A stretch of DNA of 34,392 nt from Amanita rubescens (lineage: Eukaryota; Basidiomycota; Agaricomycetes; Agaricales; Amanitaceae). Under the pieces are notes generated by a model. That model saw only the letters and a list, made by a program, of their open reading frames with translations. It searched no databases and was not told where the DNA came from. Within the stretch, counting starts at the first letter, position 1. Each line of letters starts with the position of its first letter. Shown here piece by piece: positions 9,787 through 20,413 of this stretch. The stretch is from positions 1 to 34,392 of the forward strand of contig WION01000548.1 of assembly GCA_015039365.1 (NCBI GenBank). Reading direction: 5' to 3'. Both the position numbers and the translations under genes were made by a program.

Positions 9787-9990
9787 CTACATCAGCAATT
9801 TGTCAATTTTCACTTTGGACCCTTTCGTCACTTTCGAAAGGGCCAAAGTGCCAAAAGGGCCAAAAGTGGGGATCCCTTTCAAACGGAAGGTCTGTTTTCT
9901 TTTAAAAGTGTTTTTGGCCACTTTTTGAGCTTTCAAAAGCCATTTTCAAACTTTCGCCACTTCTCAAAGTGATCAAAGGGGTTAAAGTAC
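9787..9990 (-). repeat. CACTTT-rich dispersed repeat, copy A
   Basis: The left edge reads ctacatcagcaatttgtca and is followed by many CACTTT/AAAGTG and AAAAGGGCC words. The same edge occurs inverted at 11795 (copy B) and in copy C near 24767-24795. The element is almost entirely permutations of (C)AAAGTG. It has no coding capacity; the class is unknown. Confidence 0.7.
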
Positions 9991-10199
9991 GACAACAAAG
10001 TTTATTAGCAGGTATTAAATACAGGATTGTAGGCAACAATGAAAAGCACTTGATGAGAGCCACAGAAAAGCGAAATGATGCTGAAACAGGCTGGCCCGGC
10101 GCCGAAAGTGAAATTGCTCTTGAGAATAAGTTTGCGGCGATGGGACGTAGAGGGCGGAATGGTGCTTGGTGAGACCACGACCTGCCAGCACATCGGCAT

Positions 10200-10545
10200 G
10201 CTTCGTCGACGCTTCGTCGTGATGCAGAGAGGAGGGGAATGCCCAAGGTGCGCCGATACCGATCGTAGGTACTGTATATTTGCCCAGTTCTTTCGGAACG
10301 GCCATGAGAACAATGGCGAACGCACCTGCTTCTTGCATCGTCAGCACATCGCTCAATGGAGTTTCAGTAGCTATCTCAGCCGCCGTTCATCCTTGTATGC
10401 GATTTCCTGAGAGTGCGACGACAGGTTGCAGCAACAACCCTACATCGACGATGAGGAATGGGAGGATCCGCAGCCATGGGAGATGGTGTGGGTCGGAGTG
10501 GTGGACCATTTCGCCAAGGAGTCGCCAACGAGGATGTAGGGTTCG
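10200..10545 (-). pseudogene. panB: Decayed panB copy (ketopantoate hydroxymethyltransferase)
   Basis: The enzyme makes ketopantoate for pantothenate and CoA synthesis. Read on the minus strand: ILVGDSLA (10512-10535, the N-terminal active-site motif), PFLIVDVG (about 10435-10460), LLQPVVALSGNRIQG then a TGA stop (10390-10435), TPLSDVLTMQEAGAFAIVL (10300-10360), MAVPKELGKYTVPTIGIGA (about 10249-10305). Roughly 60 residues between the VD motif and LLQ are missing, as are about five within GKYTVPTIG. Further downstream, QVVV near 10190 may continue in another frame. The motif order and the AGAFAIVL...PTIGIGA signature make the family clear. It is non-functional and lies between inverted repeats A and B. 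Confidence 0.8.
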
Positions 10546-11483
10546 AATTACGACTTTTTACTATGTGGAGGTGGGAGATGTGAGGTGGAAGCGGAATGAG
10601 TCATATGACGTACCCGGCGTGGTGAAAGCTTATGGATCTCCTACCGAAAGCGAAAGGGACGTGAGAGGCCTGAGGGTGGTAGGAGGTGAAACATACGTCA
10701 CTAGGGGATGCAACTGTTAATCAGAACAAACTATATATGCGGTGAAACTTACCTATGAACAGCTCCGAGTCACTGGATTTCATGCAATTCCATAGAATTG
10801 CTGAGCACCGAGCATTCATAAACAAGGCGCATACATACACTACAGCACTGGTGCGCAAAAGTGCAGACGCAGTTTCATTTGGGAATGTTGCTGCTGACGA
10901 TCCATGCATGGCACGGATCATGGTGTTTTGCCGGAGCGGCGCAAGATGTCAGTTGACAGTTTAGCGTTGGGCGCATATAGTCGACAAATACCTCGTTATC
11001 AGCAATTGGCAAAGGCTCTGAGGCACGTGTGCTCAGCGTGAGTTGATATCGGTGATGTACGATACTGCAGTTGAGGTTGAAAATTGAGGTGGCGGCTGAG
11101 ACAGAGGCAGCGGTGGCAGCGGATATTGAGGTGGCGGGTGAGGCAGTGGTTGAGGTAGAGGCTGTACTACAGATGCGTTCGGTGGGCAGTTGGAAGGTGA
11201 TATGTAGCTAGAGTGACGGTTGGGGAGAAAAGCAAGGGGTAGCGTCGTCGACGTCGTGGCTGCATGACGCAGAGCACATTGTTTGGCAACCAAACAATGG
11301 ACTTAGGAATTTCTTGTCTTTGACGCGACTCATCAGCGTTTACAACGGCCCGCTCTGTACTGATTTCAGCCACGCCCTCGAGCAGTGGCCTTCGGAAGGG
11401 AAAATATGGGATGCTTCACATATTTGGGTCTCGGGTTTGGGAACTTTGGGTATATTAAGGATTATTTATGTTAGTTCACATAT

Positions 11484-11564
11484 GCCACTGTGGTGGACTG
11501 GTTAGAGCACATCTCTGTATTGCGTGAGGCCCTTGGTTCGAATCTCGAGCAGAGCAGTATTTTT
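11484..11564 (+). ncRNA. tRNA-like element with pol III A and B boxes
   Basis: A box TGGTGGACTGG (11491-11501), B box GGTTCGAATCT (11535-11545) and a T5 run at 11560-11564, as in a pol III transcription unit. The loop between them would place GTA at the anticodon, but D, T and acceptor stems pair poorly. It is probably a tRNA-derived sequence or dead tRNA gene, not a working tRNA. Confidence 0.5.
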
Positions 11565-11624
11565 ATACATTGATGTTCATTAGCTGCCTCACGTTGTAAA
11601 GTGCAATTACAAAGCTGCATGTTG

Positions 11625-11795
11625 CTAAAGTCAAAGTAAAATATTGAAAGTGCTAAAAGCTACTAAAGCTCATTACAGCCAAAGTAAAAGGGACAAAAGC
11701 TCAAAGAGCTTCTGGTAAAGTGAGAAAAGTGGGCCCTTCAAAGTGAAAGGGCCCAAAGCGGAATTTGACGATTTGCTGATGTAGCTGAGAACATG
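11625..11795 (+). repeat. CACTTT-rich dispersed repeat, copy B
   Basis: AAAGTG-rich sequence ending GACGATTTGCTGATGTAG, the inverse of the left edge of copy A at 9787. Together the two form an inverted pair about 2 kb across that encloses the panB relic and the tRNA-like element. Confidence 0.7.
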
Positions 11796-13244
11796 GGGTT
11801 GGATGACTTCTGTGCTAGTGCAAATGTAAGCATTGTCTGATGCCGGGTCAAAACTCATACCCTTTAGGGCGGGCGCCGCTGGATCATCGATCATTGTCGT
11901 TCTCCATTTATGGAAGATCCATGTCCCACGTGTAGGGCACGAAAGGCATCTCATCTCATCCTAAGGGAGTCACCGTCGGTGTTACTGTTATTATCCTCTT
12001 ACCTCCCACAATGTCAAAAGTCAGACTGAACGTTAACTAACCCACTACTTATGTAGCGGGAATGAACCGAACCTTCTCGTTTATACAAGATGTTGTTTGA
12101 TGGTGAGGTTGTTCTTGTTTGATACGGTTAGTCGTCTAAACTCTTCTATGCAGCTTGTTCTAAATGATCTTCCTTTTCAGTTCTATATACTACTATTGAA
12201 GCCACGTTACATAACTCGAATCAGAGAAGTAAAAACGAATACCGATTGGTCCATCTACGCGATTATGGTCGTGTTCTTTGTTGCCGTTGCCGAGTTGCTA
12301 GCGCTGGTTCAGGCAGGAATCGGTTCAAGTTGTCGTAAGTAATATAATGTAGTGGTAATGGTAGCCACATATGCATTGGATGATTGACGCTCTCGACTAA
12401 CGTGTGTCATGTTGGGCCGCCGAGCGCCGTTGATGGTCGCCGAGTGCACGTTCTTTCGAATGTAGACCATCGATCACGAGTTGACGTCATAAACACCTCG
12501 GTTGTTCATTAAAAATGGATCATCGATATTAGATCCCGACATGGACTATGGCGCTGTCGAGGGCCTAAGCTCCGAGGTTAGAGACCAGGGAAAGGTTACT
12601 GGCTTACTAGTAGTTTTGAAACTCGTGTAAGTTGCAAACTTGAATAATGCAAGAATAACATGATCATTGATCAGGTTGCGCTTGAGTATCTCTGAAGGGA
12701 TAATTTGATGATTGTAGTCTGGCTGAGGGCAGGTTGGCGCGCTTGGCATGGGGGAACCGGTGAGCAGTTGGTGGGGCCATGCTCGGGTAGTAGGGTGGAG
12801 AGATGAGGAGGAGGTTGTCTGTGAGGGGCGTGTACCATGTGCACAAACTGTGAAAGTGACACGGCGCTCGAAGCAGAGGTGCAAGTATTAGGAGTAGTAC
12901 GTCATATTCATGCTGGCCATCCACTGGGCATGGAGTTACTAAAGGTAGTGCTACAGTAGTACACTGTGACTCCCCTCAGATCACCAGCACTCAGATCAGG
13001 ATCGAAAACACTCCTTCCTTTTGGAGTACTCTTAAATGATGTCGGCATTTTCTAGTAGACAAGTGACTGAATGGCATGACCACAATACGATACTTCCGCA
13101 TCCGTAAAGGCTGCCAGATGCCAGAGAGCGAACACTTGCAGATCCGTAAACTGACAAGCTGCACTGAATCAATGCTAGTGAAATGCTTCAAATAACTTGA
13201 TAAGGAAAAACCCTGAGGCCACGCACTGGAGCCCGCAATTTCTT
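11796..13244. other. No recognisable gene
   Basis: A frame at about 12097-12342 ends in a hydrophobic run (WSIYAIMVVFFVAVAELLAL) that could be a membrane segment, but no flanking exons or family signature were found. Minus-strand frames around 12546-12924 are Pro/Ser-rich and overlap one another. No repeats of note. Confidence 0.45.
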
Positions 13245-14532
13245 ATGAAGCGGTCAGTGACAACATTATGGTTGCTATCAATCCTGTTTCTTAGCATTGG
13301 GATGGATGATTCCACAGGATCACCTGTGTGCATACGACGGGGTGTCATTGCTGATCCCGGACAAAGGACTCCGCAAGTGCGCCTGCACAAAGGGCCAGTG
13401 ACGCGCAACCACGGCAGCCCCCAATCTTTAAGCCCTCGAAAACAAAAGCTCTCGTGTAGGAGACAACAAGTATTAATCAAAAGACCACAAGCTCCAGAGA
13501 TCCTGCCTCACGGAGATGATATGAATGGCGACTCTGAATGTTCAGAAACATGTGATCTACTAGGATGGGTATGTCATGCAATTTCTTTATCCCCATTTCT
13601 GAGCACTAAGACGCCACTATAATGCTAGTCAAGGAATCTTTGTCGATCGCTTTCAAAATCACCCTCAGCGTTGACGCCCTGTCATGATTTTCCACAAGTC
13701 AAAAACAGGTCAAACGAGTCAAACATGGTTTTTACAGATGTTGGAAGCCTATTATTGGTAATCGAGCAGGGCATGAAGAAAGTGTTGGCAGAAACTTCAC
13801 AAACTTATCAGCCAGTACAACCGCATCTAGACCCAGTACTAACGGAGGTATACAACGCTTCGGATCTGGATTTTTTCCGCAGCCCATTGTCTCCTCACAG
13901 CCGGATTGAACCGCTGCCTAGATCGACTCATGAGGCCACTGGTAATCGCACGCTGCCTCTTACCTCTGAGGTCCTTGAATACCTCGAAGGCGATATCCCA
14001 GAGCCACCCGTTGAGATTGGTCTTGATGTCTACCAATTGTCTACCGTTTGGAATGATTCTTGGCCCACCTGGAAGAGCGTATCACCATTGATTATAAAAA
14101 GTCGCCCAGTGCCGCTGATGCACTTATGATGTGTTTACGGTGGCACAGGTCATTGGAAGCATCTAAAACAACAGTGGTCGAAGTGTAATGTAGGTGCCAG
14201 TCCATCCATCCTTGCCTACCATACTTTACTGACCTCTCCGAAAGTTCCTGATGATGGAGTATGAGTCCTTGGGTCCAGAAAACTTTTGGAAAAAATGGAC
14301 AGTTCAAGGACACAAAAGCCCACCTTCCAAAATCTTGGACAGTTTGGCTAAAGATCGGAAAGAGAAAGAAAGGGAAGATGCCAGAGCAGCAAAAGAAGCT
14401 TATGTCACCAATTTTCAAGAGCTATTCTCGTACAAGAAAGGTGGGAAAACATATAGGATGGTATCGGACAAGGCAATAGCACGTCGGTTTCGAGAATTGC
14501 TTGGTAATGGTCAAGCATTGTCTGCGACGTAG
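13245..14532 (+). pseudogene. Three-exon fungal gene with one in-frame stop
   Basis: Exons 13245-13568, 13629-14189 and 14245-14532 join in phase 0 across 60- and 55-bp introns (the second has an ACTGAC branch point), for about 390 codons. A TGA at 14127-14129 (codon 275) interrupts an otherwise open frame that continues as GHWKHLKQQWSKCN. The last exon, with EYESLGPENFWKKWTV, a KDRKEKEREDARAAKEA helix and RRFRELL, matches a pattern I recognise from uncharacterised Agaricomycete proteins; the function is unknown. The extreme N-terminus is the least certain part. The stop could be real decay or a recent allele. The last 20 bases of the CDS are also present in the inverted repeat copy at 32 kb. 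Confidence 0.55.
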
Positions 14533-15008
14533 ACGATTTTAACAAAGTAGCATCGGTATGCCATGGGATATGATAGACCTTTATCCGTTTGCCCCAGTGA
14601 ATGGATCACCAGATCCGACCGCATATATATATAAAGTGTTGATATATACGAGAGCACATCTTGATGTATTATTCATTGGTAGACCACTACACTTTTGATG
14701 TATCATTTAACTGTAAAAGTGATCCGTACGTACACTCACTGTTGCTGTACAGGCCCTGAATATACGTTTGAGTACGGATTCAGAAAAATTTGCCCAGAAT
14801 TTGGTCAGAGGCCTGGGATCGGGGTTCGGAAACTTGGTTCATTTTAGTCCTAATCTATGAGGTCGGGTTCGTATTTTTTTGACGTCCTGATTAAGATTCT
14901 AAATTGGCGATTTGGAAAAAGAGATGTTTGGTCTAGCTGGTAGAGTACTACTGTAGACTCGTACTCGAGAGCCCGGGTTCGATTTCCAACCAATGCACTT
15001 TTTTTACT
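14510..15008 (+). repeat. Dispersed repeat with tRNA-like end, copy 1
   Basis: Begins with the last codons of the 13245-14532 gene (tcaagcattgtctgcgacg, then TAG), runs through its 3' flank and ends in a tRNA-like unit. An inverted copy lies at 32424-32890. The copies share long blocks (for example gtaaaagtgatccgtacgta and agaatttggtcagaggcctg) and differ by small indels and substitutions. Confidence 0.85.
14922..15006 (+). ncRNA. tRNA-like unit in dispersed repeat, copy 1
   Basis: A box TGGTCTAGCTGG (14929-14940), B box GGTTCGATTTC (from 14976) and a terminator-like run of Ts from 14999. The anticodon-region sequence GAGTACTACTGTAGACTC is nearly palindromic. Acceptor and T stems are poorly paired, so this looks tRNA-derived. 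Confidence 0.55.
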
Positions 15009-15144
15009 CGCCTGTATTATCTATCACCCGTTCACTGTGGGATGAAATTCAATTCTTGGGGTATTGATATATTTAAATTAAATACCTAAGAAGCAGATGA
15101 CATAGCGCGGGGCTCAAATACTTTTTAAATTTGACGCATCTCGG

Positions 15145-15513
15145 TGTAACTGATGGAATCCTGTTACAGTGTGCAGCATGCTCCGAAGCTTTCTGAAGAT
15201 GTCCGCCATTGATCATCCTTCAATCCGCTTTCTGTCCACTTCCGTCCGCTTTCGATCCGCTTCGATCCGACGCGCGGGAATTCGTCGGAGTACGTCGGAT
15301 GCGCGGGAATATGTTGGATTATGTCGGACCACAAGCGCATGGTAAGCGCATGGTAGTTACTATAAGTACATGTCACATGTAGTCGTATACGATCAGCTAC
15401 GAACGAGAATCGGAGTCCCCTTCCCCTCAGATCAGCCTTAGCTTAAGTCTGTGCACTATTGTGCATGGCACCTGCAGTGCTGGGTACAACCCAGAGCACA
15501 TTGCAGTGTTTCA
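15145..15513 (+). repeat. 5' LTR (369 bp)
   Basis: Starts TGTAACTGATGG, ends GTGTTTCA. The first 25 bp contain an inverted pair TGTAAC...GTTACA. A TATAAG box at 15361 is a candidate promoter. Confidence 0.9.
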
Positions 15514-15515
15514 AC

Positions 15516-15531
15516 TGGAGCCCACCTTCGG
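15516..15531 (+). promoter_or_regulatory. Candidate tRNA primer-binding site
   Basis: TGGAGCCCACCTTCGG starts two bases after the 5' LTR. The TGG start fits pairing to a tRNA CCA end, but I cannot name the tRNA. Confidence 0.4.
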
Positions 15532-16756
15532 CGCGAACTCGCAGTCCTTGTGTCGCTCGTCCGCGAGCATGAACGTTCTTTCTACCCCTACCAAGGCCTA
15601 CATTTCACTCCGCCATCCATCCACCACCATCCGCTGCCATCTGCTCCTCACACTGCTCTAGAGTCCGCTCCGACGCAGGCCGCCAATGCCATCCCCTCTT
15701 GCTGCCCAACTTGCTCAATCACTCCGATTCTGCTCCACCTCCGCCGCTGTTCCATTCATTATGCATGCGGTCACTCCTTTAGCTCATCCGACACCTATAC
15801 ATGACCCTCTGCTGCCTCCGACGCTGCGCCTCGTTTTTTGCAGCTCTGCCTCATGTATCCGCCCTTCTGCCGCATGTTGACCATGCCTCATGTTTCCCCA
15901 CACCCGCCAACCCTTGTCCGACATGCTGCAGTCCACCAAATGCTGTCCACACTGCTCCGATGCCCGCCCCCTGGCCAGCATTGCTCCTCCTCCTCCTTCC
16001 GACGCCAACTGCAGCTCCGACGCTCCGATTTTTTTCTTTTCTTCCCAGGAATAGGCATGTGGCATCCGCCACATTGATGTTTTAGCTTATCTTGATTGCG
16101 ATCACCTCAATTTGTCTTGCTCTGCTCCGATCGGCTCCGATCTGCCTCAATCCGATCCGACGCACATTTCTAAGGCCCACAGCTCCGCCGCAGTTTCGGA
16201 ACCCTTTACCAGCCATTGACAGAACCTTTGCCATCGACATTCTTTAATACCGTATTGCGCCGACGGCGTCTCAGGAAACATCTTTATTAGCAGCCTCAAT
16301 GCAAGGGGTCAGTGCTATTGATTGAATTACTGGGATGACCGCGATCGGGGGAGTTGCGCCCCTCCTCGCCTTGCTTTGGTATGCTTATACCGACGATTCC
16401 GCTTCCGACGATTCCGCTCTTTACTGCCTCCAACTTTCTACCTCTGTCAATGATGTTCCGCCTCCACCCTCCATCTACAGCTCCAACGCATCCGATTCCG
16501 CTGCAATTGCACCGCTTGCCTTACACCCATATGCAAACAAGTCACGATCCATCACTGAAACACCTGTCAACACCCCTTTCCTTGCCAAACGACCGCTGAC
16601 ATCAATTCCACCATGCCGCCTTCGGAACCAACACCTATCATCATCGGATTGCACTGCCACGATACTCCGCCATGTTCCGCCATCAATTCTGCCTTGTCAA
16701 GCATCTCTGCCTCTGGTCGCACTGACTGGAAGTCAGTATTCAAACTGGTGAGCGGA

Positions 16757-17125
16757 TGTAACGGATGGAATCCTGTTACAGTGTGCAGCATGCTCCGAAG
16801 CTTTCTGAAGATGTCCGCCATTGATCATCCTTCAATCCGCTTTCTGTCCACTTCCGTCCGCTTTCGATCCGCTTCGATCCGACGCGCGGGAATTCGTCGG
16901 AGTACGTCGGATGCGCGGGAATATGTCGGATTATGTCGGACCACAAGCGCATGGTAAGCGCATGGTAGTTACTATAAGTACATGTCACATGTAGTCGTAT
17001 ACGATCAGCTACGAACGAGAATCGGAGTCCCCTTCCCCTCAGATCAGCCTTAGCTTAAGTCTGTGCACTATTGTGCATGGCACCTGCAGTGCTGGGTACA
17101 ACCCAGAGCACATTGCAGTGTTTCA
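16757..17125 (+). repeat. 3' LTR (369 bp)
   Basis: Same length as the 5' LTR and two substitutions from it. No strong polypurine tract is visible just before it. Confidence 0.9.
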
Positions 17126-19087
17126 TCGGTTCTCAACTTGCTTCCCCCTCTTCCTTGTTGCATGGTGAAATCCCGCCAGGCATTGACATGAGCGTGATGA
17201 TGGGCATGATGCGTGATGCCGAGGAGTTGATGGACGATCAGGCCTTCAGGGTTTGATGCGCTACTTATTTGCATTTTAAATTTGAACGTCTCACCGACTC
17301 TGAGCCGCGTGCCCTCTACTTTTGATTTGGCCTATGCACTCGTTAACGTTCGTGTGGAGGACACGTACATGATCCATGGTCACTGCGTGCACAATGCCAA
17401 TTCCAGTGGCTCAACCGAATCTTATTCTACACATACACTGCCCGCAACTCACACCCATGGTGTTTACCCTTCTCCTCCCTTGCTATGATCGCTCTGGACC
17501 CTCAAACATCACACAGCATGCATCCAGAACAACTCAGAATTTAGCCTCAAAACGGCCGACCACCTCGATCCAGGTCGTTCATCTTGGCAGGTACGGTATG
17601 TACACCCACGCGGAGCTTATGAGGGATCCAGAACTCTGAAATCGTAGAATCTGAGTGGCGGGACGCCCAGAAATCAAAGGCACACACGAATCTCGGAGAC
17701 AAGGCCTTTGAAAACTTGGCTACGTACCAAGGTGGAAGGACTCACGTTCGAGACGAACAACCCGGAGTTGGGGCAACTTGGTCTTCATTTCGGTCAGCGC
17801 TAGTAGCACTGTAGCACGGCTACTGCACCACCATGACACTGTACCAAAGCAATGCAAGACCTGATGACTTTCTGAATGCCTTGTCTTCGTCATCAAATAT
17901 ATAATCGCGACTCTTTGCATCCTTGTGTTAGAGACTTAGTATAGAGGACTCGTTGGCGAATAAAACGTCGAGTTGGGGTGTGGTTCTGAGTCTGGTGGAA
18001 ACCAGATTTAATAGAAGGCGAAATCAGGTCCAGCCTGGCATTCTTGCTGGCGTATTCTGGTAGAGGGCAAGCTGTAGAGCTGAGGGCAAATCTTCTCCGC
18101 CCACGGAGACGTATTTTTGCCCCATCGACCAATTGTGTACGACGATTCCCTCCGGTTGGTTCGAGATGTACAAGCACGGGTTATATGGGTTCCACCGGCT
18201 GCAAAACCAGGAATGAAAGATCTTACATGTGTTGACGAATGGATCGACCGGAAGTTGACTGAAAGTGGATATGATAATCATGATTCATACTGGTACTAGT
18301 AGTTGCAAGGATCTGCTCACTGGCACGTCAACACGTCAAGAATTCAATCAATAATTTCACGTTGACTCAACAGCGCAATTGCAACTAGCAATCTTCCATT
18401 CCGAGGCCGAAGTGAAACGTAGGTATCGGTTTTGTCGTAAATCGATGGTCAATGTTACGCAGCTAATCCCACGACTTCACGAACAATGACCCTTAATTGG
18501 AAGGAGAGATAGCCAGAAAGCAGCGTGCCGTGAGGCCGTGCGCTCTATAAAATTACAAGCTCGAGTGAGCGATGGCTGAATACAGGGTAGAGAAAACTAA
18601 TATTACAGAAGTGAAAAAAAAAAAAAAAAATGGGATGGGAGGGAGGGTAGCGCGAGAAGTATGTACAGCCTGAGCGTAACTCTACAGTGAGAGGAAAAAA
18701 GAGGTTAGTAAGCTGAAAACCGATTGAAGCTGAGGATGACGAACCTGGTGGGAGGAAGAGAGCGCTAGGGAGCAGCAGGGCACCCGCGGCTTCTCCCACG
18801 TGAAAAACTGAGACATGATCACGGGGTGATGTCTCAGCCTGTCAATGAAGCCAGTTAGGCCAGTCATTGAGGAATAAAGGAAGCCAGTTAGGCACGAAAG
18901 ACACTCATGAGGCTCTCACTTGAAAGAAAGTGCGAGTGGCTCGCTGCGCGAAGCGCGGGAACGGGTGTGAAGAAGGTTTCGTCACTTAAGTTGCGGCGAT
19001 TGCCGAGCCGCGTCTTGCCAAACATTGACAAATATCTCACAGTGTCACCCGCAACGAAAAACAGCTCACTCAGTACTCAGTAGTAGT
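17126..19087. other. Gene fragments and non-coding sequence
   Basis: Apart from the duplicated fragment at 17518-17650, an open stretch around 17660-17770 reads WRDAQKSKAHTNLGDKAFEN, a plausible exon without partners. A frame at 18117-18299 is open but unsupported. An A17 run lies at about 18609. The words gaagccagttaggc and GAGGCCGAAGTGAAACG (18402) are small repeats. Confidence 0.45.
17518..17650 (+). pseudogene. Fragment of unknown gene family, copy 1
   Basis: Homologous to 24154-24300 on the minus strand. Both run from gcatccagaa through tagcctcaaaacggccga and tacacccacgcggagctta to gaaatcgtag. The translated core is LASKRP...YTHAEL. The copies are shifted in frame relative to each other. 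Family unknown. Confidence 0.6.
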
Positions 19088-19235
19088 TGTTGGCATTATG
19101 GTGTGCGCGGCTATGATTGAGCCTGCGCGTGGTAGCCCGGGGATGTAGAGCCTAGCTATCTCCGTATTTATATATTGTCTCTATTGATTTCGGGCAGAGA
19201 CTCGGGAAAGTCCTCTGCTCGCCCAGAGCCCAACA
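19088..19235 (+). mobile_element. Short Copia-like LTR, solo or truncated
   Basis: A 148-bp segment begins TGTTGG and ends CCAACA, a perfect 6-bp terminal inverted pair of the kind bounding many LTRs, with TATTTATATATTG inside. It is followed directly by ctccccctcaagctc, resembling the sequence after Copia 5' LTRs. No second LTR or pol sequence follows, so the rest is deleted. Confidence 0.6.
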
Positions 19236-20281
19236 CTCCCCCTCAAGCTCAGGGCTTTCCTAGCTCGTTTTTCGCTGAGAGAACATTGCTCTCGACGAAG
19301 GACCTGGATAAGTGTCGACTAGGCGGCGGAATTCCATTTATCCATTATTGTGACTTGTCACGTCACGCGCGGCTTTGCGCTGTATAACTGTCTGCCTGGA
19401 CTCTCCGTAACGGTAATGGAGTCCCATAGGCAATTAGATCGTATTCACTAGGCAAGTGGTATCGTTTTTGGAGCTGTTGACCAGGGATGCTGATGGTATT
19501 TCTTTTAGATTTTCGCCACAATGCTAAAAAGAGTTATTAGGTGAGAATTTCATGTCGCCCAGACTTGCAGCACAGTCGTTATTGCTATCGCCAGATTTTC
19601 GGATTCATGGACCCATCCTCGTCTCCTCAGCCATGCTGTCAAGTCTCCGCCGCTTTCTTTTGTCATAGCCTTGGCTTGCAAAGAAGTTTTCACTCTGGGG
19701 CTATTCGACTGCTCCTCACTGCCATTTGATTCTCGTAAACGAGGGCGTGAGTTGGAAATGAAGTGAGAACGTTATTTGGTGGTGAGGTTTCGATATTATT
19801 TCGCTTGCGACTCTATTCATACGACGCAGAGCGGGTTTTATGAAGTGACTGCATGTATTTCTGCTCACCCTTTCAGGCAAGCGCCTTGGCTGAGTTGTTT
19901 TGCATTCGACAACAGTTTTGTCCATGAAGCTTGTATCTCCTGAGCTTTATTTCACATTCGGTACGTCCTTCGTTATTTCTTTTGGACGACGGATTAGCTC
20001 GGCTCGGTTTGCTTCCCCTTCCGGTGACTCTTGAATATGCTCGCGTTCCATCAAGCATCATACGTGGTGGACTGGCGTTCTTTGGACGCTGTGATATATG
20101 TGGTTCAGCGGGTAAGTTTGTTTTCATTTCCCACTCGTCCGCTAACATTTTCTTCGTTCAGCTCCCTTTTCCCCTTTCTCGTGCTACGATGTGTATACAG
20201 TGTCGCTTTTGTACGTTTTTGATGCCCTTTCTCCCTTCCATCTCTCCAGCTCATCATTGAGTCTAGATCCCCGCTTCCGGT
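19236..20281. other. No recognisable gene
   Basis: The first ~100 bp may be leader sequence of the LTR element. The remaining frames on both strands are short and lack motifs. Confidence 0.5.
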
Positions 20282-20413
20282 GTTGCAATATGTAAGCGTT
20301 CACCGTCTCGCACCTATATGTCTCAAGAAGCTTTGGCGGCCCTCAACGTTGCAATATGTAAGCGTTCACCGTCTCGCTCCTATATGTCTCAAGAAGCTTT
20401 GGCGTCCCTCAAT
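20282..20413 (+). repeat. 66-bp tandem duplication
   Basis: Two adjacent units starting gttgcaatatgtaagcgttc (20282 and 20348) that differ at only a few bases. Confidence 0.9.

Larger units (their letters stand above)
15145..17125 (+). mobile_element. Young non-autonomous LTR retrotransposon, 1981 bp
   Basis: Two direct 369-bp LTRs (15145-15513 and 16757-17125), both starting TG and ending CA, flank 1243 bp with no gag, protease, RT or integrase. A 4-bp target duplication TCGG lies at 15141-15144 and 17126-17129. The LTRs differ at only two positions (t/g at position 7 and a t/c in the middle), so insertion was recent. The interior is pyrimidine-rich with many TCCGAY words that also occur in the LTRs. 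It must have moved using proteins from another element. Confidence 0.9.

Noticed and set aside
10280..10720. 146-codon plus-strand ORF
   Set aside because: Antisense to the panB relic, whose family motifs are clear on the other strand.
9787..11795. A complete TIR DNA transposon
   Set aside because: The ends are inverted, but no transposase or target duplication is visible and a third copy of the edge is unpaired.
12097..12342. Membrane protein gene
   Set aside because: One hydrophobic run in an 81-codon frame, no supporting exons or homology pattern.
14922..15006. Functional nuclear tRNA gene
   Set aside because: A and B boxes are good but acceptor and T stems do not pair and no anticodon can be assigned.
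15784..16751. ORFs inside the LTR element as a gag gene
   Set aside because: Composed of pyrimidine-rich TCCGAY repeats with no zinc knuckle or gag motif, and overlapping frames on both strands are equally long.
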